A DNA stretch of 64,000 nt from Solea solea (taxonomy: Eukaryota; Chordata; Actinopteri; Pleuronectiformes; Soleidae): the NCBI RefSeq assembly GCF_958295425.1, contig NC_081134.1:1-64000 (forward strand). Direction: 5' to 3'. The notes below the pieces were generated by a model. The model saw nothing but the letters and a program-made list of their open reading frames with translations. It had not been told where the DNA came from and searched no databases. Made by a program: the position numbers and the translations under genes. Below, piece after piece: positions 38,201 to 52,437 of the stretch (its first letter is position 1; each line of letters opens with the position of its first letter).

Positions 38201-40411
38201 TCACAGATTGACTGGATCCGCCACTGAGGGCGTGCCCTGAGGCCTGCTTGGCACTCTGATCCTGGTCATATCCCTAACCCAAATTACTTATCCTAACCTT
38301 ACCCTAATTGGATGCCCTGCCTAAACCTAAAACTCAATCCTAAACTAATTTGGCCCCTTTCTAATCCAAACTTAACCCCAATCTATCCCACCCCCCTTAA
38401 TTAAAATACCTAATAATCTGGATCCTGCCTGAAAACCGTCCTGAGCCCCATGAAGCCTCCTTCAGCCTCACCTGAACCCCATCGCCCCCCCCAAAGAGGA
38501 GAGTGAGGCCAATTAAAGGGGAAAGTAATAGGTGAAGGCAAAAAGAAGGACGATTGAAGGCAATATTGGAAAGGACGAAAGCAGAGGTCAAAGGTCAGAG
38601 GGCAAATTATGCCAGGGGGAGGAAGAAAGGGAGAAGGAGAGGAGGTGAAAGCCTTAATTGATCACAAGCTGTTGTGCCCGCCCTGCATCCAGAGGGGCGT
38701 GTTTAGAGGGAGTACTTAAGGAGCTGCATCTCAGCCTCCAGCCTGTGGGTCCTCGCCTGAGGAAGGGCAATTCAGCCCGAAACGTCGCGACAGGGCCCAC
38801 ATATGAGCTCGTTTATTATTTTAGTTTGTTATTTTTGGGGAATCAAAATAATTTGACACTGGGGAATTCAAAAATATGCAATAAACACAATACAGTGTTA
38901 TTGACAATAATAAAAATACGTAGTACTCACCTTATACCCACTATACTTACCTGGGAAAATCCTGGAAATACTTACCTGGGACAATTTGGAACCTAAAAGG
39001 GAATAAAAATGTACTTACCTGGGACAATCTGGAACCTAAAAGAGAATAAGAATGTACTTACCTGGGACAATTCGGAACCTAAAAGAGAACAAAAATGACA
39101 TCACTATTACGTATAAGGCCAATCCTTGGCTACGTAATATTCTCGTAGGGGGTAATGACTGTTTTTCGGAGTGCTGGGCAGTGCCAAGGGGCGCACCCAG
39201 ACGTGGCGGACTCCGGGAAGGGACGGTGTCGTTGAGAGTGCACTGACTCCTCCCTCTGGGGGGGATGTCCTCTTTTCCCCAAACCTTACCCGCCAGGTCA
39301 CGCACCGTACCCGCTGTGTTTCACAGATTGACTGGATCCGCCACTGAGGGCGTGCCCTGAGGCCTGCTTGGCACTCTGATCCTGGTCATATCCCTAACCC
39401 AAATTACTTATCCTAACCTTACCCTAATTGGATGCCCTGCCTAAACCTAAAACTCAATCCTAAACTAATTTGGCCCCTTTCTAATCCAAACTTAACCCCA
39501 ATCTATCCCACCCCCCTTAATTAAAATACCTAATAATCTGGATCCTGCCTGAAAACCGTCCTGAGCCCCATGAAGCCTCCTTCAGCCTCACCTGAACCCC
39601 ATCGCCCCCCCCAAAGAGGAGAGTGAGGCCAATTAAAGGGGAAAGTAATAGGTGAAGGCAAAAAGAAGGACGATTGAAGGCAATATTGGAAAGGACGAAA
39701 GCAGAGGTCAAAGGTCAGAGGGCAAATTATGCCAGGGGGAGGAAGAAAGGGAGAAGGAGAGGAGGTGAAAGCCTTAATTGATCACAAGCTGTTGTGCCCG
39801 CCCTGCATCCAGAGGGGCGTGTTTAGAGGGAGTACTTAAGGAGCTGCATCTCAGCCTCCAGCCTGTGGGTCCTCGCCTGAGGAAGGGCAATTCAGCCCGA
39901 AACGTCGCGACAGGGCCCACATATGAGCTCGTTTATTATTTTAGTTTGTTTTTTTTGGGGAATCAAAATAATTTGACACTGGGGAATTCAAAAATATGCA
40001 ATAAACACAATACAGTGTTATTGACAATAATAAAAATACGTAGTACTCACCTTATACCCACTATACTTACCTGGGAAAATCCTGGAAATACTTACCTGGG
40101 ACAATTTGGAACCTAAAAGGGAATAAAAATGTACTTACCTGGGACAATCTGGAACCTAAAAGAGAATAAGAATGTACTTACCTGGGACAATTCGGAACCT
40201 AAAAGAGAACAAAAATGACATCACTATTACGTATAAGGCCAATCCTTGGCTACGTAATATTCTCGTAGGGGGTAATGACTGTTTTTCGGAGTGCTGGGCA
40301 GTGCCAAGGGGCGCACCCAGACGTGGCGGACTCCGGGAAGGGACGGTGTCGTTGAGAGTGCACTGACTCCTCCCTCTGGGGGGGATGTCCTCTTTTCCCC
40401 AAACCTTACCC
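32292..40411. repeat. 1,120-bp satellite, array 5 (7.25 units)
   Basis: 8,120 bp, exactly 7.25 units. Only the last unit carries the T-run variant. Confidence 0.95.
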
Positions 40412-40631
40412 TTACCCTACCCTATGACCGCAAAATGGTGGTTTTCATCCCTATACCTTACCCTAACCCTAACCCTACCCTTACCCTAACCCGAACCCCA
40501 ACCCTAACCCTAACCCTGACGGCAAGATTCAATTTTGTCTAGACCTTACCCTTACCCTTACCCCTTACCCTAACCCTTACCCCTTACCCTAACCCTAACC
40601 CTAACCCTACCCTAACCCTAACCCTAACCCT
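40412..40631. repeat. Junction segment J, copy 5
   Basis: Same 220-bp composite as copy 1. Confidence 0.85.
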
Positions 40632-41067
40632 CTGCCCGGGAACGTTTGGGAGACTCGAAAACTAGTCCATTGGAAAGCCCGTGGCCACATTAGGGGGGGG
40701 GGACAAAAATTCAAGTCAATCCGAAAAAGTCAGATTTTGACGGTTTTTGGGAAATAACTCAAAAACTACACGTTTGGTCATGGGGTGTTTTAGGCTGGCT
40801 AAGTGCGGCTCCTCGAGACGCATCGTTAGACACCTAGCTCGGCTTTCTAGCACCTTCCTAACTCGAGATAAGTTCAGAATGACCGAAGAATTTTCGGTCA
40901 TTTTTCCATATCTCGGCTTCCTTTTGTCCCACAATCACGGGGGTTTCACCAGGGGCTCCGGGGGGTGCCTAAATGGGGGGGCGGACGTTGGTTTGGAGTC
41001 GATCCCACCTTCCGTTCAAAAGTTATTCCCGGAATGACCGCAAAATGGTGGTTTTCATCCCTATACC
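40632..41067. repeat. Spacer segment U, copy 6
   Basis: Same length and landmarks as copy 1. Confidence 0.85.
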
Positions 41068-41284
41068 TTACCCTAACCCTAACCCTTACCCTAACCCTTA
41101 CCCTTACCCTAACCCTTACCCTAACCCTAACCCTACCCTAACCCCTAACCCTAACCCTAACCCTAACCCTAACCCTAACCCTTACCCTTACCCTTACCCT
41201 AACCCTAACCCTAACCCTTACCCTTACCCTAACCCTTACCCTAACCCTTACCCTAACCCTTACCCCTAACCCTAACCCTAACCC
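41068..41284. repeat. Interstitial telomeric tract
   Basis: Nearly identical in variant order to the tract before array 3, supporting a shared duplication of tract plus array. Confidence 0.93.
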
Positions 41285-44200
41285 TACTTACCTGGGACAA
41301 TCTGGAACCTAAAAGAGAATAAGAATGTACTTACCTGGGACAATTCGGAACCTAAAAGAGAACAAAAATGACATCACTATTACGTATAAGGCCAATCCTT
41401 GGCTACGTAATATTCTCGTAGGGGGTAATGACTGTTTTTCGGAGTGCTGGGCAGTGCCAAGGGGCGCACCCAGACGTGGCGGACTCCGGGAAGGGACGGT
41501 GTCGTTGAGAGTGCACTGACTCCTCCCTCTGGGGGGGATGTCCTCTTTTCCCCAAACCTTACCCGCCAGGTCACGCACCGTACCCGCTGTGTTTCACAGA
41601 TTGACTGGATCCGCCACTGAGGGCGTGCCCTGAGGCCTGCTTGGCACTCTGATCCTGGTCATATCCCTAACCCAAATTACTTATCCTAACCTTACCCTAA
41701 TTGGATGCCCTGCCTAAACCTAAAACTCAATCCTAAACTAATTTGGCCCCTTTCTAATCCAAACTTAACCCCAATCTATCCCACCCCCCTTAATTAAAAT
41801 ACCTAATAATCTGGATCCTGCCTGAAAACCGTCCTGAGCCCCATGAAGCCTCCTTCAGCCTCACCTGAACCCCATCGCCCCCCCCAAAGAGGAGAGTGAG
41901 GCCAATTAAAGGGGAAAGTAATAGGTGAAGGCAAAAAGAAGGACGATTGAAGGCAATATTGGAAAGGACGAAAGCAGAGGTCAAAGGTCAGAGGGCAAAT
42001 TATGCCAGGGGGAGGAAGAAAGGGAGAAGGAGAGGAGGTGAAAGCCTTAATTGATCACAAGCTGTTGTGCCCGCCCTGCATCCAGAGGGGCGTGTTTAGA
42101 GGGAGTACTTAAGGAGCTGCATCTCAGCCTCCAGCCTGTGGGTCCTCGCCTGAGGAAGGGCAATTCAGCCCGAAACGTCGCGACAGGGCCCACATATGAG
42201 CTCGTTTATTATTTTAGTTTGTTATTTTTGGGGAATCAAAATAATTTGACACTGGGGAATTCAAAAATATGCAATAAACACAATACAGTGTTATTGACAA
42301 TAATAAAAATACGTAGTACTCACCTTATACCCACTATACTTACCTGGGAAAATCCTGGAAATACTTACCTGGGACAATTTGGAACCTAAAAGGGAATAAA
42401 AATGTACTTACCTGGGACAATCTGGAACCTAAAAGAGAATAAGAATGTACTTACCTGGGACAATTCGGAACCTAAAAGAGAACAAAAATGACATCACTAT
42501 TACGTATAAGGCCAATCCTTGGCTACGTAATATTCTCGTAGGGGGTAATGACTGTTTTTCGGAGTGCTGGGCAGTGCCAAGGGGCGCACCCAGACGTGGC
42601 GGACTCCGGGAAGGGACGGTGTCGTTGAGAGTGCACTGACTCCTCCCTCTGGGGGGGATGTCCTCTTTTCCCCAAACCTTACCCGCCAGGTCACGCACCG
42701 TACCCGCTGTGTTTCACAGATTGACTGGATCCGCCACTGAGGGCGTGCCCTGAGGCCTGCTTGGCACTCTGATCCTGGTCATATCCCTAACCCAAATTAC
42801 TTATCCTAACCTTACCCTAATTGGATGCCCTGCCTAAACCTAAAACTCAATCCTAAACTAATTTGGCCCCTTTCTAATCCAAACTTAACCCCAATCTATC
42901 CCACCCCCCTTAATTAAAATACCTAATAATCTGGATCCTGCCTGAAAACCGTCCTGAGCCCCATGAAGCCTCCTTCAGCCTCACCTGAACCCCATCGCCC
43001 CCCCCAAAGAGGAGAGTGAGGCCAATTAAAGGGGAAAGTAATAGGTGAAGGCAAAAAGAAGGACGATTGAAGGCAATATTGGAAAGGACGAAAGCAGAGG
43101 TCAAAGGTCAGAGGGCAAATTATGCCAGGGGGAGGAAGAAAGGGAGAAGGAGAGGAGGTGAAAGCCTTAATTGATCACAAGCTGTTGTGCCCGCCCTGCA
43201 TCCAGAGGGGCGTGTTTAGAGGGAGTACTTAAGGAGCTGCATCTCAGCCTCCAGCCTGTGGGTCCTCGCCTGAGGAAGGGCAATTCAGCCCGAAACGTCG
43301 CGACAGGGCCCACATATGAGCTCGTTTATTATTTTAGTTTGTTTTTTTTGGGGAATCAAAATAATTTGACACTGGGGAATTCAAAAATATGCAATAAACA
43401 CAATACAGTGTTATTGACAATAATAAAAATACGTAGTACTCACCTTATACCCACTATACTTACCTGGGAAAATCCTGGAAATACTTACCTGGGACAATTT
43501 GGAACCTAAAAGGGAATAAAAATGTACTTACCTGGGACAATCTGGAACCTAAAAGAGAATAAGAATGTACTTACCTGGGACAATTCGGAACCTAAAAGAG
43601 AACAAAAATGACATCACTATTACGTATAAGGCCAATCCTTGGCTACGTAATATTCTCGTAGGGGGTAATGACTGTTTTTCGGAGTGCTGGGCAGTGCCAA
43701 GGGGCGCACCCAGACGTGGCGGACTCCGGGAAGGGACGGTGTCGTTGAGAGTGCACTGACTCCTCCCTCTGGGGGGGATGTCCTCTTTTCCCCAAACCTT
43801 ACCCGCCAGGTCACGCACCGTACCCGCTGTGTTTCACAGATTGACTGGATCCGCCACTGAGGGCGTGCCCTGAGGCCTGCTTGGCACTCTGATCCTGGTC
43901 ATATCCCTAACCCAAATTACTTATCCTAACCTTACCCTAATTGGATGCCCTGCCTAAACCTAAAACTCAATCCTAAACTAATTTGGCCCCTTTCTAATCC
44001 AAACTTAACCCCAATCTATCCCACCCCCCTTAATTAAAATACCTAATAATCTGGATCCTGCCTGAAAACCGTCCTGAGCCCCATGAAGCCTCCTTCAGCC
44101 TCACCTGAACCCCATCGCCCCCCCCAAAGAGGAGAGTGAGGCCAATTAAAGGGGAAAGTAATAGGTGAAGGCAAAAAGAAGGACGATTGAAGGCAATATT

Positions 44201-47200
44201 GGAAAGGACGAAAGCAGAGGTCAAAGGTCAGAGGGCAAATTATGCCAGGGGGAGGAAGAAAGGGAGAAGGAGAGGAGGTGAAAGCCTTAATTGATCACAA
44301 GCTGTTGTGCCCGCCCTGCATCCAGAGGGGCGTGTTTAGAGGGAGTACTTAAGGAGCTGCATCTCAGCCTCCAGCCTGTGGGTCCTCGCCTGAGGAAGGG
44401 CAATTCAGCCCGAAACGTCGCGACAGGGCCCACATATGAGCTCGTTTATTATTTTAGTTTGTTTTTTTTGGGGAATCAAAATAATTTGACACTGGGGAAT
44501 TCAAAAATATGCAATAAACACAATACAGTGTTATTGACAATAATAAAAATACGTAGTACTCACCTTATACCCACTATACTTACCTGGGAAAATCCTGGAA
44601 ATACTTACCTGGGACAATTTGGAACCTAAAAGGGAATAAAAATGTACTTACCTGGGACAATCTGGAACCTAAAAGAGAATAAGAATGTACTTACCTGGGA
44701 CAATTCGGAACCTAAAAGAGAACAAAAATGACATCACTATTACGTATAAGGCCAATCCTTGGCTACGTAATATTCTCGTAGGGGGTAATGACTGTTTTTC
44801 GGAGTGCTGGGCAGTGCCAAGGGGCGCACCCAGACGTGGCGGACTCCGGGAAGGGACGGTGTCGTTGAGAGTGCACTGACTCCTCCCTCTGGGGGGGATG
44901 TCCTCTTTTCCCCAAACCTTACCCGCCAGGTCACGCACCGTACCCGCTGTGTTTCACAGATTGACTGGATCCGCCACTGAGGGCGTGCCCTGAGGCCTGC
45001 TTGGCACTCTGATCCTGGTCATATCCCTAACCCAAATTACTTATCCTAACCTTACCCTAATTGGATGCCCTGCCTAAACCTAAAACTCAATCCTAAACTA
45101 ATTTGGCCCCTTTCTAATCCAAACTTAACCCCAATCTATCCCACCCCCCTTAATTAAAATACCTAATAATCTGGATCCTGCCTGAAAACCGTCCTGAGCC
45201 CCATGAAGCCTCCTTCAGCCTCACCTGAACCCCATCGCCCCCCCCAAAGAGGAGAGTGAGGCCAATTAAAGGGGAAAGTAATAGGTGAAGGCAAAAAGAA
45301 GGACGATTGAAGGCAATATTGGAAAGGACGAAAGCAGAGGTCAAAGGTCAGAGGGCAAATTATGCCAGGGGGAGGAAGAAAGGGAGAAGGAGAGGAGGTG
45401 AAAGCCTTAATTGATCACAAGCTGTTGTGCCCGCCCTGCATCCAGAGGGGCGTGTTTAGAGGGAGTACTTAAGGAGCTGCATCTCAGCCTCCAGCCTGTG
45501 GGTCCTCGCCTGAGGAAGGGCAATTCAGCCCGAAACGTCGCGACAGGGCCCACATATGAGCTCGTTTATTATTTTAGTTTGTTATTTTTGGGGAATCAAA
45601 ATAATTTGACACTGGGGAATTCAAAAATATGCAATAAACACAATACAGTGTTATTGACAATAATAAAAATACGTAGTACTCACCTTATACCCACTATACT
45701 TACCTGGGAAAATCCTGGAAATACTTACCTGGGACAATTTGGAACCTAAAAGGGAATAAAAATGTACTTACCTGGGACAATCTGGAACCTAAAAGAGAAT
45801 AAGAATGTACTTACCTGGGACAATTCGGAACCTAAAAGAGAACAAAAATGACATCACTATTACGTATAAGGCCAATCCTTGGCTACGTAATATTCTCGTA
45901 GGGGGTAATGACTGTTTTTCGGAGTGCTGGGCAGTGCCAAGGGGCGCACCCAGACGTGGCGGACTCCGGGAAGGGACGGTGTCGTTGAGAGTGCACTGAC
46001 TCCTCCCTCTGGGGGGGATGTCCTCTTTTCCCCAAACCTTACCCGCCAGGTCACGCACCGTACCCGCTGTGTTTCACAGATTGACTGGATCCGCCACTGA
46101 GGGCGTGCCCTGAGGCCTGCTTGGCACTCTGATCCTGGTCATATCCCTAACCCAAATTACTTATCCTAACCTTACCCTAATTGGATGCCCTGCCTAAACC
46201 TAAAACTCAATCCTAAACTAATTTGGCCCCTTTCTAATCCAAACTTAACCCCAATCTATCCCACCCCCCTTAATTAAAATACCTAATAATCTGGATCCTG
46301 CCTGAAAACCGTCCTGAGCCCCATGAAGCCTCCTTCAGCCTCACCTGAACCCCATCGCCCCCCCCAAAGAGGAGAGTGAGGCCAATTAAAGGGGAAAGTA
46401 ATAGGTGAAGGCAAAAAGAAGGACGATTGAAGGCAATATTGGAAAGGACGAAAGCAGAGGTCAAAGGTCAGAGGGCAAATTATGCCAGGGGGAGGAAGAA
46501 AGGGAGAAGGAGAGGAGGTGAAAGCCTTAATTGATCACAAGCTGTTGTGCCCGCCCTGCATCCAGAGGGGCGTGTTTAGAGGGAGTACTTAAGGAGCTGC
46601 ATCTCAGCCTCCAGCCTGTGGGTCCTCGCCTGAGGAAGGGCAATTCAGCCCGAAACGTCGCGACAGGGCCCACATATGAGCTCGTTTATTATTTTAGTTT
46701 GTTATTTTTGGGGAATCAAAATAATTTGACACTGGGGAATTCAAAAATATGCAATAAACACAATACAGTGTTATTGACAATAATAAAAATACGTAGTACT
46801 CACCTTATACCCACTATACTTACCTGGGAAAATCCTGGAAATACTTACCTGGGACAATTTGGAACCTAAAAGGGAATAAAAATGTACTTACCTGGGACAA
46901 TCTGGAACCTAAAAGAGAATAAGAATGTACTTACCTGGGACAATTCGGAACCTAAAAGAGAACAAAAATGACATCACTATTACGTATAAGGCCAATCCTT
47001 GGCTACGTAATATTCTCGTAGGGGGTAATGACTGTTTTTCGGAGTGCTGGGCAGTGCCAAGGGGCGCACCCAGACGTGGCGGACTCCGGGAAGGGACGGT
47101 GTCGTTGAGAGTGCACTGACTCCTCCCTCTGGGGGGGATGTCCTCTTTTCCCCAAACCTTACCCGCCAGGTCACGCACCGTACCCGCTGTGTTTCACAGA

Positions 47201-50200
47201 TTGACTGGATCCGCCACTGAGGGCGTGCCCTGAGGCCTGCTTGGCACTCTGATCCTGGTCATATCCCTAACCCAAATTACTTATCCTAACCTTACCCTAA
47301 TTGGATGCCCTGCCTAAACCTAAAACTCAATCCTAAACTAATTTGGCCCCTTTCTAATCCAAACTTAACCCCAATCTATCCCACCCCCCTTAATTAAAAT
47401 ACCTAATAATCTGGATCCTGCCTGAAAACCGTCCTGAGCCCCATGAAGCCTCCTTCAGCCTCACCTGAACCCCATCGCCCCCCCCAAAGAGGAGAGTGAG
47501 GCCAATTAAAGGGGAAAGTAATAGGTGAAGGCAAAAAGAAGGACGATTGAAGGCAATATTGGAAAGGACGAAAGCAGAGGTCAAAGGTCAGAGGGCAAAT
47601 TATGCCAGGGGGAGGAAGAAAGGGAGAAGGAGAGGAGGTGAAAGCCTTAATTGATCACAAGCTGTTGTGCCCGCCCTGCATCCAGAGGGGCGTGTTTAGA
47701 GGGAGTACTTAAGGAGCTGCATCTCAGCCTCCAGCCTGTGGGTCCTCGCCTGAGGAAGGGCAATTCAGCCCGAAACGTCGCGACAGGGCCCACATATGAG
47801 CTCGTTTATTATTTTAGTTTGTTATTTTTGGGGAATCAAAATAATTTGACACTGGGGAATTCAAAAATATGCAATAAACACAATACAGTGTTATTGACAA
47901 TAATAAAAATACGTAGTACTCACCTTATACCCACTATACTTACCTGGGAAAATCCTGGAAATACTTACCTGGGACAATTTGGAACCTAAAAGGGAATAAA
48001 AATGTACTTACCTGGGACAATCTGGAACCTAAAAGAGAATAAGAATGTACTTACCTGGGACAATTCGGAACCTAAAAGAGAACAAAAATGACATCACTAT
48101 TACGTATAAGGCCAATCCTTGGCTACGTAATATTCTCGTAGGGGGTAATGACTGTTTTTCGGAGTGCTGGGCAGTGCCAAGGGGCGCACCCAGACGTGGC
48201 GGACTCCGGGAAGGGACGGTGTCGTTGAGAGTGCACTGACTCCTCCCTCTGGGGGGGATGTCCTCTTTTCCCCAAACCTTACCCGCCAGGTCACGCACCG
48301 TACCCGCTGTGTTTCACAGATTGACTGGATCCGCCACTGAGGGCGTGCCCTGAGGCCTGCTTGGCACTCTGATCCTGGTCATATCCCTAACCCAAATTAC
48401 TTATCCTAACCTTACCCTAATTGGATGCCCTGCCTAAACCTAAAACTCAATCCTAAACTAATTTGGCCCCTTTCTAATCCAAACTTAACCCCAATCTATC
48501 CCACCCCCCTTAATTAAAATACCTAATAATCTGGATCCTGCCTGAAAACCGTCCTGAGCCCCATGAAGCCTCCTTCAGCCTCACCTGAACCCCATCGCCC
48601 CCCCCAAAGAGGAGAGTGAGGCCAATTAAAGGGGAAAGTAATAGGTGAAGGCAAAAAGAAGGACGATTGAAGGCAATATTGGAAAGGACGAAAGCAGAGG
48701 TCAAAGGTCAGAGGGCAAATTATGCCAGGGGGAGGAAGAAAGGGAGAAGGAGAGGAGGTGAAAGCCTTAATTGATCACAAGCTGTTGTGCCCGCCCTGCA
48801 TCCAGAGGGGCGTGTTTAGAGGGAGTACTTAAGGAGCTGCATCTCAGCCTCCAGCCTGTGGGTCCTCGCCTGAGGAAGGGCAATTCAGCCCGAAACGTCG
48901 CGACAGGGCCCACATATGAGCTCGTTTATTATTTTAGTTTGTTATTTTTGGGGAATCAAAATAATTTGACACTGGGGAATTCAAAAATATGCAATAAACA
49001 CAATACAGTGTTATTGACAATAATAAAAATACGTAGTACTCACCTTATACCCACTATACTTACCTGGGAAAATCCTGGAAATACTTACCTGGGACAATTT
49101 GGAACCTAAAAGGGAATAAAAATGTACTTACCTGGGACAATCTGGAACCTAAAAGAGAATAAGAATGTACTTACCTGGGACAATTCGGAACCTAAAAGAG
49201 AACAAAAATGACATCACTATTACGTATAAGGCCAATCCTTGGCTACGTAATATTCTCGTAGGGGGTAATGACTGTTTTTCGGAGTGCTGGGCAGTGCCAA
49301 GGGGCGCACCCAGACGTGGCGGACTCCGGGAAGGGACGGTGTCGTTGAGAGTGCACTGACTCCTCCCTCTGGGGGGGATGTCCTCTTTTCCCCAAACCTT
49401 ACCCGCCAGGTCACGCACCGTACCCGCTGTGTTTCACAGATTGACTGGATCCGCCACTGAGGGCGTGCCCTGAGGCCTGCTTGGCACTCTGATCCTGGTC
49501 ATATCCCTAACCCAAATTACTTATCCTAACCTTACCCTAATTGGATGCCCTGCCTAAACCTAAAACTCAATCCTAAACTAATTTGGCCCCTTTCTAATCC
49601 AAACTTAACCCCAATCTATCCCACCCCCCTTAATTAAAATACCTAATAATCTGGATCCTGCCTGAAAACCGTCCTGAGCCCCATGAAGCCTCCTTCAGCC
49701 TCACCTGAACCCCATCGCCCCCCCCAAAGAGGAGAGTGAGGCCAATTAAAGGGGAAAGTAATAGGTGAAGGCAAAAAGAAGGACGATTGAAGGCAATATT
49801 GGAAAGGACGAAAGCAGAGGTCAAAGGTCAGAGGGCAAATTATGCCAGGGGGAGGAAGAAAGGGAGAAGGAGAGGAGGTGAAAGCCTTAATTGATCACAA
49901 GCTGTTGTGCCCGCCCTGCATCCAGAGGGGCGTGTTTAGAGGGAGTACTTAAGGAGCTGCATCTCAGCCTCCAGCCTGTGGGTCCTCGCCTGAGGAAGGG
50001 CAATTCAGCCCGAAACGTCGCGACAGGGCCCACATATGAGCTCGTTTATTATTTTAGTTTGTTATTTTTGGGGAATCAAAATAATTTGACACTGGGGAAT
50101 TCAAAAATATGCAATAAACACAATACAGTGTTATTGACAATAATAAAAATACGTAGTACTCACCTTATACCCACTATACTTACCTGGGAAAATCCTGGAA

Positions 50201-51644
50201 ATACTTACCTGGGACAATTTGGAACCTAAAAGGGAATAAAAATGTACTTACCTGGGACAATCTGGAACCTAAAAGAGAATAAGAATGTACTTACCTGGGA
50301 CAATTCGGAACCTAAAAGAGAACAAAAATGACATCACTATTACGTATAAGGCCAATCCTTGGCTACGTAATATTCTCGTAGGGGGTAATGACTGTTTTTC
50401 GGAGTGCTGGGCAGTGCCAAGGGGCGCACCCAGACGTGGCGGACTCCGGGAAGGGACGGTGTCGTTGAGAGTGCACTGACTCCTCCCTCTGGGGGGGATG
50501 TCCTCTTTTCCCCAAACCTTACCCGCCAGGTCACGCACCGTACCCGCTGTGTTTCACAGATTGACTGGATCCGCCACTGAGGGCGTGCCCTGAGGCCTGC
50601 TTGGCACTCTGATCCTGGTCATATCCCTAACCCAAATTACTTATCCTAACCTTACCCTAATTGGATGCCCTGCCTAAACCTAAAACTCAATCCTAAACTA
50701 ATTTGGCCCCTTTCTAATCCAAACTTAACCCCAATCTATCCCACCCCCCTTAATTAAAATACCTAATAATCTGGATCCTGCCTGAAAACCGTCCTGAGCC
50801 CCATGAAGCCTCCTTCAGCCTCACCTGAACCCCATCGCCCCCCCCAAAGAGGAGAGTGAGGCCAATTAAAGGGGAAAGTAATAGGTGAAGGCAAAAAGAA
50901 GGACGATTGAAGGCAATATTGGAAAGGACGAAAGCAGAGGTCAAAGGTCAGAGGGCAAATTATGCCAGGGGGAGGAAGAAAGGGAGAAGGAGAGGAGGTG
51001 AAAGCCTTAATTGATCACAAGCTGTTGTGCCCGCCCTGCATCCAGAGGGGCGTGTTTAGAGGGAGTACTTAAGGAGCTGCATCTCAGCCTCCAGCCTGTG
51101 GGTCCTCGCCTGAGGAAGGGCAATTCAGCCCGAAACGTCGCGACAGGGCCCACATATGAGCTCGTTTATTATTTTAGTTTGTTTTTTTTGGGGAATCAAA
51201 ATAATTTGACACTGGGGAATTCAAAAATATGCAATAAACACAATACAGTGTTATTGACAATAATAAAAATACGTAGTACTCACCTTATACCCACTATACT
51301 TACCTGGGAAAATCCTGGAAATACTTACCTGGGACAATTTGGAACCTAAAAGGGAATAAAAATGTACTTACCTGGGACAATCTGGAACCTAAAAGAGAAT
51401 AAGAATGTACTTACCTGGGACAATTCGGAACCTAAAAGAGAACAAAAATGACATCACTATTACGTATAAGGCCAATCCTTGGCTACGTAATATTCTCGTA
51501 GGGGGTAATGACTGTTTTTCGGAGTGCTGGGCAGTGCCAAGGGGCGCACCCAGACGTGGCGGACTCCGGGAAGGGACGGTGTCGTTGAGAGTGCACTGAC
51601 TCCTCCCTCTGGGGGGGATGTCCTCTTTTCCCCAAACCTTACCC
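41285..51644. repeat. 1,120-bp satellite, array 6 (9.25 units)
   Basis: 10,360 bp, the same length and the same A/T variant order as array 3. It is the most centromere-proximal array. Confidence 0.95.
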
Positions 51645-51864
51645 TTACCCTACCCTATGACCGCAAAATGGTGGTTTTCATCCCTATACCTTACCCTAAC
51701 CCTAACCCTACCCTTACCCTAACCCGAACCCCAACCCTAACCCTAACCCTGACGGCAAGATTCAATTTTGTCTAGACCTTACCCTTACCCTTACCCCTTA
51801 CCCTAACCCTTACCCCTTACCCTAACCCTAACCCTAACCCTACCCTAACCCTAACCCTAACCCT
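51645..51864. repeat. Junction segment J, copy 6
   Basis: Same 220-bp composite as copy 1. Confidence 0.85.
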
Positions 51865-52300
51865 CTGCCCGGGAACGTTTGGGAGACTCGAAAACTAGTC
51901 CATTGGAAAGCCCGTGGCCACATTAGGGGGGGGGGACAAAAATTCAAGTCAATCCGAAAAAGTCAGATTTTGACGGTTTTTGGGAAATAACTCAAAAACT
52001 ACACGTTTGGTCATGGGGTGTTTTAGGCTGGCTAAGTGCGGCTCCTCGAGACGCATCGTTAGACACCTAGCTCGGCTTTCTAGCACCTTCCTAACTCGAG
52101 ATAAGTTCAGAATGACCGAAGAATTTTCGGTCATTTTTCCATATCTCGGCTTCCTTTTGTCCCACAATCACGGGGGTTTCACCAGGGGCTCCGGGGGGTG
52201 CCTAAATGGGGGGGCGGACGTTGGTTTGGAGTCGATCCCACCTTCCGTTCAAAAGTTATTCCCGGAATGACCGCAAAATGGTGGTTTTCATCCCTATACC
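51865..52300. repeat. Spacer segment U, copy 7
   Basis: Same landmarks as copy 1. It is followed by only 12 bp of telomeric sequence (TAACCCTAACC) before PLE sequence starts. Confidence 0.85.
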
Positions 52301-52322
52301 TAACCCTAACCTCTAGGTGATC

Positions 52323-52429
52323 GGACGGACGCTTGGGGACCGGGCTGGCCCTGCCGGGGATGTCCTGGATGGTGTGTGCACTGACTCCTCTGCCCCTTGT
52401 GGACAGTGGAGTCCAAATAATTGTTTTCT
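52323..52429 (+). repeat. 107-bp direct repeat, left copy
   Basis: Matches 55408-55514 at 106 of 107 positions (GGACGGACG versus GGACAGACG). It contains TGCACTGACTCCTC and GGGGATGTCCT, both also present in the satellite unit. Both copies lose similarity right after ATAATTGTTTTCT. It may be the start of ORF2 or part of a PLE pseudo-LTR. Confidence 0.9.
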
Positions 52430-52437
52430 AACCTTAG

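Noticed and set aside
690..51599. About 200 open frames of 64-112 codons in the satellite, each identical in every unit
   Set aside because: They overlap on both strands, match no family, and are the same only because the DNA units are near-identical. Conservation here says nothing about coding.
661..51644. Regular repeats as a CRISPR-like array
   Set aside because: Units are 1,120 bp, contiguous and without spacers, in vertebrate DNA with telomeric repeats.
1..52300. The whole array as an assembly artefact
   Set aside because: Borders are exact, blocks differ in unit number and variant barcode, and U copy 3 is distinct, which argues for real structure. Copy numbers could still be wrong by whole units and need long reads.
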